64,000 nucleotides of DNA from Oppiella nova (taxonomy: Eukaryota > Arthropoda > Arachnida > Sarcoptiformes > Oppiidae). The translations under genes and the position numbers were made by a program. Where the stretch lies: positions 20,465-84,464 of the forward strand of contig CAJPVJ010000015.1 of the NCBI GenBank assembly GCA_905397405.1. Reading direction: 5' to 3'. Numbering within the stretch: the stretch's first letter is position 1; each line of letters starts with the position of its first letter. Below the pieces are notes generated by a model. That model did not search any database. It was not told where the DNA came from and was given only the letters and a program-made list of their open reading frames with translations. Positions 58,287 through 64,000 of the stretch are shown piece after piece.

Positions 58287-59507
58287 ATGGCTGTTGGTGA
58301 CGTGTCTATGCCGCATATGCATGTGGTACAAGGTGTTAAAATTGGCTCTGCTGAGGCGTATGTCCGTTATCCAAATCGACGAGATTTAGTTATTTTTGAA
58401 TTTGCACAAGGTACCAATGTTGCGGGTGTGTTTACCCAGAATGCATTTTGTGCAGCGCCCGTTCATGTGTCCAAAGCACATTTAGCACAAGCCAATCCAC
58501 GCTATTTGGTCATCAATACCGGGAATGCTAATGCAGGTACAGGCAAATTGGGCATGCAAAATGCACAATTGACTTGTTTAAAGCTTGCTGAGTTAGCGCA
58601 GGTAGAAGAATTTGAGGTATTGCCATTCTCTACAGGAGTCATTGGCGAACAACTGCCCATTGAGCGTTTAACGCAAGGTTTACAGCCTGCACTAAATAGT
58701 TTGAATGACGCTTCATGGACGGATGCTGCGACTGGGATCATGACCACAGATACCACACCAAAAGGCGCCTCAGAACAGTTCGAGCTTGATGGTATAACGT
58801 ATACAATGACTGGGATTTCTAAAGGTGCAGGCATGATTCGCCCAAATATGGCGACCATGCTGAGTTTTGTTGCAACCGATGCGCCAATTGCACGAAATCT
58901 TGTGCAAAAAATGTTAAAAATTAGCGCAGACCAATCATTTAACCGAATTACTGTGGATGGTGATACTTCTACCAATGATTCATGCATCTTTGCTGCAACA
59001 GGCATGGCTGGTGGTGTAGAAATTAGCAGTGAAGATGATGCACGCTATACGGTGGTCTTGGATGTTTTATCGCGTGTGATGAAGCGTTTGGCACAACTGA
59101 TTATTCGTGATGGAGAAGGGGCAACCAAATTCATTACTATCATGGTTGACGGTGGAAACGACACACAAGAATGTTGTGATATTGCTTATAGCATTGCCCA
59201 TTCACCATTGGTCAAAACGGCAATTTTTGCGTCTGATCCAAACTGGGGGCGTATCCTTGCTGCGATTGGTTATGCTGGCGTGAAAGATTTGGATGTTGAA
59301 AAAATTCAAGTCTGGTTAGACGACGTGCAAATTTGTAAAGATGGTGGTGCTGCTGAAGACTATACCGAAGAAGCTGGTGCGCGTGTAATGTCACAGACAG
59401 AAATGACCATTCATATAAACCTTGGTCGAGGGCAGGCCAAAGATACGGTCTATACTTGTGACCTATCATATGATTATGTGAAAATTAATGCGGACTATCG
59501 TTCTTAA
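58287..59507 (+). CDS. argJ: Bifunctional glutamate N-acetyltransferase/amino-acid acetyltransferase
   Basis: Recycles acetyl from acetylornithine to glutamate and may also use acetyl-CoA in arginine synthesis. The 406-residue precursor has [17 protein letters not shown] near 181-197; it should cut itself before the Thr of MATML into alpha and beta chains. It also has [11 protein letters not shown] and [11 protein letters not shown] 58287 is the family start; a TTG two codons earlier is rejected. It has its own terminator. Confidence 0.95.
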   Translation: MAVGDVSMPHMHVVQGVKIGSAEAYVRYPNRRDLVIFEFAQGTNVAGVFTQNAFCAAPVHVSKAHLAQANPRYLVINTGNANAGTGKLGMQNAQLTCLKLAELAQVEEFEVLPFSTGVIGEQLPIERLTQGLQPALNSLNDASWTDAATGIMTTDTTPKGASEQFELDGITYTMTGISKGAGMIRPNMATMLSFVATDAPIARNLVQKMLKISADQSFNRITVDGDTSTNDSCIFAATGMAGGVEISSEDDARYTVVLDVLSRVMKRLAQLIIRDGEGATKFITIMVDGGNDTQECCDIAYSIAHSPLVKTAIFASDPNWGRILAAIGYAGVKDLDVEKIQVWLDDVQICKDGGAAEDYTEEAGARVMSQTEMTIHINLGRGQAKDTVYTCDLSYDYVKINADYRS

Positions 59508-59524
59508 TTGCTGATTTTTTAAGG

Positions 59525-59547
59525 AGCCTCATTCGTGAGGCTTTTTT
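59525..59547 (+). terminator. Intrinsic terminator after argJ
   Basis: AGCCTCA-TTCG-TGAGGCT with a UUCG tetraloop and six Ts. Confidence 0.9.
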
Positions 59548-59615
59548 ATAACAAAACATTTTTCGTGGTGAATTTATGTGCGCTAAACCGTACAATCAAT
59601 TCACAAGTGTATAAA

Positions 59616-59634
59616 CGCTAGCATGATGCCAGCG
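59616..59634. promoter_or_regulatory. Palindrome in the nadA leader
   Basis: CGCTAGCAT-G-ATGCCAGCG is a 19-base palindrome with one mismatched pair, directly after a TATAAA -10-like box (59610-59615) and 22 bases before the nadA ATG. It is a candidate NAD-responsive operator or leader hairpin. Confidence 0.45.
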
Positions 59635-59656
59635 ACAAGGAAAGAGAAGACCTCTT

Positions 59657-60724
59657 ATGAATGATGCGAATAATTTAATTGCCAACGAAGCAAAATCGGT
59701 TGTGCAAGCGCATTTAGATCGTTTAGGTGAACCTAAGGACAATAGTCTGAGTCCAGCGGTAAAACAGCAGAAGTTTGCGCAAATTAAAGCTGAGTTGCAA
59801 AAAAACAATGCTGTTTTGGTGGCACATTATTATTGTGATCCAGATGTACAAGAACTTGCGGAAGCGACAGGTGGTTGTGTTTCTGATTCTTTGGAAATGG
59901 CACGTTTTGGACGTGATCATGAGGCATCTACTCTGGTGGTCGCTGGGGTTAAATTTATGGGAGAAACCTCAAAAATTCTTTCTCCTGAAAAAACAGTACT
60001 TATGCCAACTTTGGAAGCAACCTGTTCGCTTGATCTCGGTTGTCCTGTAGATGAATTTACCGCATTTTGTGATGCGCATCCTGAGCATACTGTTGTGGTC
60101 TATGCCAATACTTCAGCAGCAGTTAAAGCACGTGCAGATTGGGTGGTGACTTCAAGTTGTGCTGTAGAGATCATTGAACACTTAGACAGTTTGGGCGAGA
60201 AAATTATTTGGGCACCAGATCAACATTTAGGCCGTTATATTCAAAAGAAAACCGGTGCTGATATGTTGCTTTGGGATGGTGCTTGTATCGTGCATGAAGA
60301 GTTTCGTGCCCGTGGTATTGAAAAGATGAAAGCGCTGTATCCGAATGCAGCTGTATTGGTACATCCTGAGTCACCAGAATCCGTGATTGATATTGCGGAT
60401 GCGGTGGGAAGCACCTCACAACTGATCAAAGCAGCTCAAACATTGCCACAAGACACTCTAATTGTGGCTACAGACCGTGGTATTTTCTATAAAATGCAAC
60501 AAGCTGTACCGCATAAGACCTTGATTGAAGCACCTACAGCAGGTGAGGGTGCAACGTGTCGTTCTTGTGCGCATTGCCCGTGGATGGCAATGAATGAATT
60601 AGATGGTATTTTGTCAGTTTTGCAAAAGGCCGATCAAGAAATATTCGTAGATGCTGCTTTGGCTGAACGTGCTAAATTACCTTTAGATCGTATGTTGAAC
60701 TTTAGTGCTCAATTAAAACGATAG
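59657..60724 (+). CDS. nadA: Quinolinate synthase A
   Basis: A [4Fe-4S] enzyme condensing iminoaspartate with dihydroxyacetone phosphate to quinolinate in NAD synthesis. The 355-residue protein has [16 protein letters not shown] near 55-70, [31 protein letters not shown] and the C-terminal cluster ligand region [24 protein letters not shown] lies upstream of the ATG. nadB and nadC are not nearby. A palindrome in its leader may regulate it. Confidence 0.95.
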   Translation: MNDANNLIANEAKSVVQAHLDRLGEPKDNSLSPAVKQQKFAQIKAELQKNNAVLVAHYYCDPDVQELAEATGGCVSDSLEMARFGRDHEASTLVVAGVKFMGETSKILSPEKTVLMPTLEATCSLDLGCPVDEFTAFCDAHPEHTVVVYANTSAAVKARADWVVTSSCAVEIIEHLDSLGEKIIWAPDQHLGRYIQKKTGADMLLWDGACIVHEEFRARGIEKMKALYPNAAVLVHPESPESVIDIADAVGSTSQLIKAAQTLPQDTLIVATDRGIFYKMQQAVPHKTLIEAPTAGEGATCRSCAHCPWMAMNELDGILSVLQKADQEIFVDAALAERAKLPLDRMLNFSAQLKR

Positions 60725-60733
60725 AAATTGTAT

Positions 60734-60780
60734 AAAAAACATCTGAAATGTTTGATTAATATACATTTGACGTGTTTTTT
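60734..60780 (+). terminator. Probable terminator after nadA
   Basis: Nested stems AAAAAACA/TGTTTTTT and AAATGT/ACATTT with a 4x4 internal loop, ending in six Ts. Confidence 0.55.
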
Positions 60781-60802
60781 TAACTTTTTTTCAAGATAGG
60801 TG

Positions 60803-60831
60803 TTGACGTCTTGTGGCGTCACGCCTAGAAT
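60803..60831 (+). promoter_or_regulatory. Strong promoter of the tRNA operon
   Basis: TTGACG (60803-60808), a 17-bp spacer, TAGAAT (60826-60831) followed by GCACACC. It starts 46 bp upstream of the first tRNA. The -10 and following bases are shared with the rRNA-type promoter near the window end. Confidence 0.8.
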
Positions 60832-60876
60832 GCACACCGTACCGCACGATGTGCGATACACAAAAGCTGAGATGAA

Positions 60877-60953
60877 CGGAGCATAGCACAGCCTGGTAGT
60901 GCACCTGGTTTGGGACCAGGGGGTCGTAGGTTCGAATCCTACTGCTCCGACCA
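60877..60953 (+). tRNA. tRNA-Pro (anticodon TGG), copy 1
   Basis: 77 bases including encoded CCA. Acceptor stem CGGAGCA/TGCTCCG, anticodon stem CCTGG/CCAGG with TGG at 60911-60913, and T arm GGTTCGAATCC are all intact. It is identical to the copy at 61216-61292. Confidence 0.97.
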
Positions 60954-60998
60954 ATTCTTCAAGGCAAGTTAATCTGTGATATTAGTATCATTGGTCAT

Positions 60999-61075
60999 GC
61001 GCCTGTAGCTCAGTTGGATAGAGCATCCGCCTTCTAAGCGGATGGTCACAGGTTCGAATCCTGTCAGGCGCACCA
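60999..61075 (+). tRNA. tRNA-Arg (anticodon TCT)
   Basis: 77 bases including encoded CCA. Acceptor GCGCCTG/CAGGCGC; anticodon stem TCCGC/GCGGA with loop CTTCTAA; T arm GGTTCGAATCC. Second gene of the tRNA operon; decodes AGA. Confidence 0.97.
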
Positions 61076-61115
61076 TATGTTGCTTGATACTATAGATCCT
61101 AAAACTTAATGTGAC

Positions 61116-61192
61116 GGTGGATGTAGCTCAGTTGGTAGAGCCCCGGATTGTGATTCCGGTTGTCGTGGGTTCGAGCCCCATCATTCACCCCA
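61116..61192 (+). tRNA. tRNA-His (anticodon GTG)
   Basis: 77 bases including encoded CCA and the extra 5' G(-1) at 61116 paired with discriminator C73, the tRNA-His identity element. Acceptor GTGGATG/CATTCAC with one G-T pair; anticodon loop TTGTGAT. Confidence 0.96.
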
Positions 61193-61215
61193 ATTCCTTA
61201 AGTTTGTTGTAAATT

Positions 61216-61292
61216 CGGAGCATAGCACAGCCTGGTAGTGCACCTGGTTTGGGACCAGGGGGTCGTAGGTTCGAATCCTACTGCTCCGACCA
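61216..61292 (+). tRNA. tRNA-Pro (anticodon TGG), copy 2
   Basis: 77 bases identical to the first copy at 60877-60953. Last gene of the Pro-Arg-His-Pro operon. A TTTAAGC/GCTTAAA hairpin directly follows the CCA. Confidence 0.97.
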
Positions 61293-61320
61293 TTTAAGCA
61301 TCAGCTTAAATATAAATTAT

Positions 61321-61341
61321 CCGCTTAAAGGCGGTTTTTTT
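61321..61341 (+). terminator. Terminator of the tRNA operon
   Basis: CCGC-TTAAAG-GCGG followed by seven Ts; the stem is short. A second hairpin just upstream (61293-61310) may help processing. Confidence 0.6.
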
Positions 61342-61389
61342 ATGCCCGAAATTTGTGCTTGTCAACGAAGCGTCAAATTCTATAGACCT

Positions 61390-61419
61390 AAAAAAAGATC
61401 TCTGTAGAGATCTTTTTTT
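61390..61419. terminator. Bidirectional terminator between the tRNA operon and yfiB
   Basis: A perfect 14-bp stem AAAAAAAGATCTCT with its complement and a 2-base centre; A and T runs on both sides. Confidence 0.85.
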
Positions 61420-61435
61420 AATAAAGAGAAGATTA

Positions 61436-61915
61436 TCAAGGAATAATAATCACCGCAACACGACGGTTTTCAGCTTTATTCTCTTCTGAATCATTTGATT
61501 TAAGAGGCTGGTCAGCCCCTTTTCCTATCACTTGGATATTTTGTGGATTAAATTTTTGCTCAATGAATATATTTGAAACATTTTGAGCGCGTTCTTTGGA
61601 TAATTTTAAATTGTATTCAGGATTTCCGATATTATCGGTATGACCTACAATTTTAAGCTTATCGAGATGATATTTATTTAATTGCGTGGCTAAACGAACC
61701 AATTCAGTTTGGCGTTCGGTATTAATATTTGATTCATTAAAACCAAACAATAAACGTTCTGGTAGACCTAAACTCCAACCTTCATCCGTTAATACAAAAC
61801 CTTCTTTCTTAAGTACACGAGCTTGTTTATAGCTCAACCCACCTAGATTCATACAACCTGTAAGTGCTAGGCAGAGTATTGCAAGAATAGAAAGTTGTAC
61901 GTTTTTTAAAGTCAT
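61436..61915 (-). CDS. yfiB: OmpA-family lipoprotein, YfiB-type
   Basis: An outer-membrane lipoprotein of 159 residues that in the YfiBNR system sequesters YfiR and so frees the cyclase YfiN. The lipobox LTGC puts the acylated cysteine at residue 21. The OmpA-like peptidoglycan-binding domain covers about 50-158 (LLFGFNESNINTE, IVGHTDNIGNPEYNLKLSKERAQ interrupted only by normal variation, ENRRVAVII). AGGGGG lies 5 bases before the ATG. It follows the diguanylate cyclase gene by 15 bp, in the standard yfiR-yfiN-yfiB order. Confidence 0.87.
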   Translation of the reverse strand: MTLKNVQLSILAILCLALTGCMNLGGLSYKQARVLKKEGFVLTDEGWSLGLPERLLFGFNESNINTERQTELVRLATQLNKYHLDKLKIVGHTDNIGNPEYNLKLSKERAQNVSNIFIEQKFNPQNIQVIGKGADQPLKSNDSEENKAENRRVAVIIIP

Positions 61916-61930
61916 AAAAACCCCCTAATA

Positions 61931-63148
61931 TTATGAATGGTAAATAAACCAATGATGCTGTAAAGATTTTGCTTTGTACATGGCTTGATCTGCTTGAGAA
62001 ATTAAGTCTTCTGGGCTTGAGGCCTGGCTAGAGATGGCAATACCGATACTAAAGCTAAAAGAAATCGATTGTCCTTTATAGATTAAAGGATCTTCACAAC
62101 ATTTAATCAGATTTTCCGCAATAGAGATGAGGTGTTCAATTTTAGAAATGGAACGTAAAATAATTGCAAACTCATCTCCTGCAAGACGCGCGACAAAATC
62201 ATCTTGGCGAATATGGCATCTTAATCGTGAAGCCATTTCTTTTAAAACTTCATCACCGACCAAATGTCCATATTGATCATTAATAGCTTTAAAATTATTA
62301 TTATCAATAAATAATAAAGCTAAATTCTCACGTTGATTGGTGTCTTCATATAGATTACATAACACTTGATAAAAATAATTACGATTAGGTAATTCGGTTA
62401 AATGATCATGTTGAACTTGATAAGAAAGTTCACTATTCTCGTTTTGAAGATGGGTGTGCCAAGATTGAATTTCATCTAAGAGTTGGTTGAACACACTGTT
62501 TAAGTCTTGAAATTCTTTTACATCACTTTTAGGGAATCTTAAGTTGTATGCCTTTTGATTTCTTAATAGTTGTGCAATTTGTATAATCGGTAAAAAAGAA
62601 CCCATAATATGGCGATAGGTCAAGTTTACTGACCACCATACAGCAAAAACCATAAAGAGCATGCCAAACGCTAAGCCGGTAAAAATTTTAAAAATAAACA
62701 TTAAAATTTCATTGGAACTTCCATACAGCACAACTTGACCGACAAGCTTACCTTGATGTTGGACGTTTAACTTGATGGCATCTTTTAAAAAGATATGATC
62801 AAAAAAGTTTTGAATATAAGAATAGTGTTCAACATTTTTGAGACTTTCTGCAACTTTATGGCCTTGATTGTCATAAACTTCAATCAGACGTACTGAATGT
62901 TGGAAGGTATATTCATTGATAATTTGTGAAATCGCGATTCTATCAGAGAACACCAGCGCAGGTTGAACACGTTCAGACACGGTTCGACTGATTAATAATA
63001 GGTTTTGTTTCGCATAAGATTCAACGGTAAATACTGAAATCGTGACAAAAGTAGATGTACTAATAAATAAAGTGATTGCAAAGGTCGTAAATTGAGATTT
63101 ACGAAACAATGTTTGTAGAGAACTCGATTTAAAAAATTTATTCATCAT
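61931..63148 (-). CDS. yfiN: Membrane diguanylate cyclase, YfiN/DgcN-type
   Basis: Makes cyclic di-GMP. The 405-residue protein has an N-terminal helix (about 20-42), a periplasmic domain (about 43-150), a second helix (about 152-178), a HAMP-like linker and a GGDEF domain (about 245-400). The active-site motif is AGDEF, an accepted variant; an inhibitory I-site RQDD lies five residues upstream, so product feedback is likely. The upstream DHLTELPNR is intact. ATG 63148 starts 4 bases after the yfiR stop; the frame to 63196 is an overlap artefact. YfiR should repress it through the periplasmic domain. Confidence 0.9.
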   Translation of the reverse strand: MMNKFFKSSSLQTLFRKSQFTTFAITLFISTSTFVTISVFTVESYAKQNLLLISRTVSERVQPALVFSDRIAISQIINEYTFQHSVRLIEVYDNQGHKVAESLKNVEHYSYIQNFFDHIFLKDAIKLNVQHQGKLVGQVVLYGSSNEILMFIFKIFTGLAFGMLFMVFAVWWSVNLTYRHIMGSFLPIIQIAQLLRNQKAYNLRFPKSDVKEFQDLNSVFNQLLDEIQSWHTHLQNENSELSYQVQHDHLTELPNRNYFYQVLCNLYEDTNQRENLALLFIDNNNFKAINDQYGHLVGDEVLKEMASRLRCHIRQDDFVARLAGDEFAIILRSISKIEHLISIAENLIKCCEDPLIYKGQSISFSFSIGIAISSQASSPEDLISQADQAMYKAKSLQHHWFIYHS

Positions 63149-63152
63149 TATT

Positions 63153-63656
63153 TTAATCCGAATTCTTTGCCAGCAATAAAACACGTGGGTCAACATGTAT
63201 TTTAGACTGAGCTAAACTATCTAGATTCACTTTAAAAATAGTATTTCCTGTTTTGTTGGTGGATAAGCAAAAAACGCTGCCAATTTCACATTCAGAATTA
63301 CTTGAGCTAAACGATAAAATAGATGAATTTAATGATTTCCCAATAAGGGCCTGTTCGGTTTGTGCTGAAGTATTGGAAAAAAATACTGCATCACAATGAC
63401 GATTTTTCAGATCAGCCGAATGTATCGCACTTATATTAAAAGGAGACTTATTTGATTTGATATAAGCAGAAAATTGGTTTGCATAGGATGCATTATCAAC
63501 GACGCATAATTCTGGATTCGGAGTGTTCCATTTTGCATAACTTAGTATAGATAAAGTCATCATGAAAATATTATGTGACGAATTGGCTGAGGAATAGTTG
63601 CAGCAAAAGAGCAAAATTCCTAAACAGAAGCTTCTTCTATTTATAAAACGGGCCAT
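63153..63656 (-). CDS. yfiR: YfiR family periplasmic repressor of diguanylate cyclase
   Basis: A 167-residue exported protein of the YfiR/DUF4154 family. It has a signal peptide of about 24 residues, ILSYAKWNTPNPELCVVDN in the position of the YfiR SY.RWP block, RHCDAVFFS and a late cysteine pair CEIGSVFC with seven-residue spacing, like the conserved disulfide pair of Pseudomonas YfiR. It should hold YfiN inactive, with release by envelope or redox stress. No clear ribosome site precedes the ATG. It is the first gene of yfiR-yfiN-yfiB. Confidence 0.85.
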   Translation of the reverse strand: MARFINRRSFCLGILLFCCNYSSANSSHNIFMMTLSILSYAKWNTPNPELCVVDNASYANQFSAYIKSNKSPFNISAIHSADLKNRHCDAVFFSNTSAQTEQALIGKSLNSSILSFSSSNSECEIGSVFCLSTNKTGNTIFKVNLDSLAQSKIHVDPRVLLLAKNSD

Positions 63657-64000
63657 ATTCGACTTAATTTATTAAATGATAAAATTATTTCAAATAGTTT
63701 AAAGAAAAAAAACAAATATAAATAGCTTAAAATTTAAATAAAAACATGAGTTGCTTTATTAGTATGAGAAAAAATGGTGCAAAAAATAGCTAAAAATGGA
63801 CTTTTTTTGCTATTTTGGTTGAAAAAATGTCCAGTTGATGAAAAAGTTTAAAAAAAGGGGTTGTGTTGGATTGGGAATGCTGTAGAATGCACATCCATCG
63901 GCGGTGATGTTAAATAAAACTTCTGATAAATCAGGCACTTGATTAAGTTGTTAAGATTTCGAATTGAGATTTTAAGATGAGGTTGGAGTTGGGTTTGTTA
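63657..64000. other. Non-coding region with a probable rRNA operon leader
   Basis: 344 bp after the yfiR start. The left part is AT-rich; from about 63860 the sequence has the character of an rrn promoter and leader. No 16S sequence is recognised before the window ends, and no clear boxA is seen. Confidence 0.55.
63861..63888 (+). promoter_or_regulatory. rRNA-type promoter near the window end
   Basis: TTGTGT (63861-63866), a 16-bp spacer, TAGAAT (63883-63888) followed by GCACATCC. TAGAATGCACA is shared exactly with the tRNA-operon promoter, and an A/T-rich UP-like region lies upstream. A plus-strand rRNA operon starting beyond 64000 is inferred. Confidence 0.55.

Noticed and set aside
60709-60954. 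Minus-strand frame of 81 residues with the start MVGAVGFEPTTPWSQ
   Set aside because: It is the antisense of tRNA-Pro copy 1, a well-known false gene.

Overview
The window looks like chromosomal DNA of a gammaproteobacterium of the genus Acinetobacter. It is AT-rich, densely coding, and almost every gene is core. The signs are an SMC (not MukB) condensin next to zipA and ligA, the order trpA-accD-folC-SPOR, rpmF followed directly by fabD-fabG-acpP, a membrane-bound PQQ glucose dehydrogenase with an OprB porin, and secA close to argJ and nadA. The genus is inferred from gene content and order; the species cannot be named. I found no insertion sequence, prophage, plasmid or CRISPR array.

Layout. 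1-9.1 kb: monofunctional biotin ligase birA (minus), a TauE/SafE exporter, a GntR regulator with operator-like palindromes, then smc-zipA-ligA. 9.1-15.5 kb: a Fur-box-preceded TonB receptor, an SDR reductase, a non-haem-type bacterial ferritin, an exported peroxiredoxin and a DUF6176 protein. 14.8-19.5 kb: a biotin cluster, BioH-like hydrolase-bioA-bioF-bioC-bioD, with overlapping or abutting genes from bioA on. 19.6-23.7 kb: small unassigned genes (one unknown, YegP, NTF2-like), LtrA and a Nudix hydrolase, with a 660-bp AT-rich gap. 23.8-27.9 kb: oprB and gcd; gcd is broken. 28.2-35.4 kb: a CaiB-type racemase/CoA-transferase facing an AraC regulator, two GNATs, and a thiolase/FadB-type beta-oxidation pair. 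35.5-41.7 kb: DUF805, DUF2804, two tandem PF10118 paralogues facing a second AraC regulator, and an NhaC-like antiporter. 42-46.1 kb: trpA-accD-folC-SPOR. 46.1-49.8 kb (minus): lipoprotein phosphatase, MBL hydrolase, two unknowns, a Sua5/YciO protein and epmC. 49.9-57.6 kb: yceD-rpmF-fabD-fabG-acpP, a BON-LysM protein, a 1-Cys peroxiredoxin and secA. 57.7-60.7 kb: a small exported protein, argJ and nadA. 60.9-61.3 kb: a Pro-Arg-His-Pro tRNA operon. 61.4-63.7 kb (minus): a complete YfiR-YfiN-YfiB c-di-GMP module. The last 340 bp carry an rRNA-type promoter, so an rrn operon probably starts just beyond the window.

The most unusual feature is in gcd. A 252-bp insert consists of a 127-bp direct duplicate joined to an about 124-bp inverted copy of a region of the same gene about 330 bp away. 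It breaks the reading frame, and excising exactly 252 bp would restore it. This is either a recent template-switch mutation, possibly reversible, or an assembly or amplification chimera. Other points worth a look are palindromes in the bio, nadA, trpA, oprB and yegP leaders, a shared motif before the two transcription units of the biotin cluster although BirA lacks a DNA-binding domain, a perfect 15-bp stem between oprB and gcd, and tandem PF10118 proteins with a di-iron-like residue pattern. I did not find a clearly new multi-gene system; this is mostly an ordinary core-genome segment.
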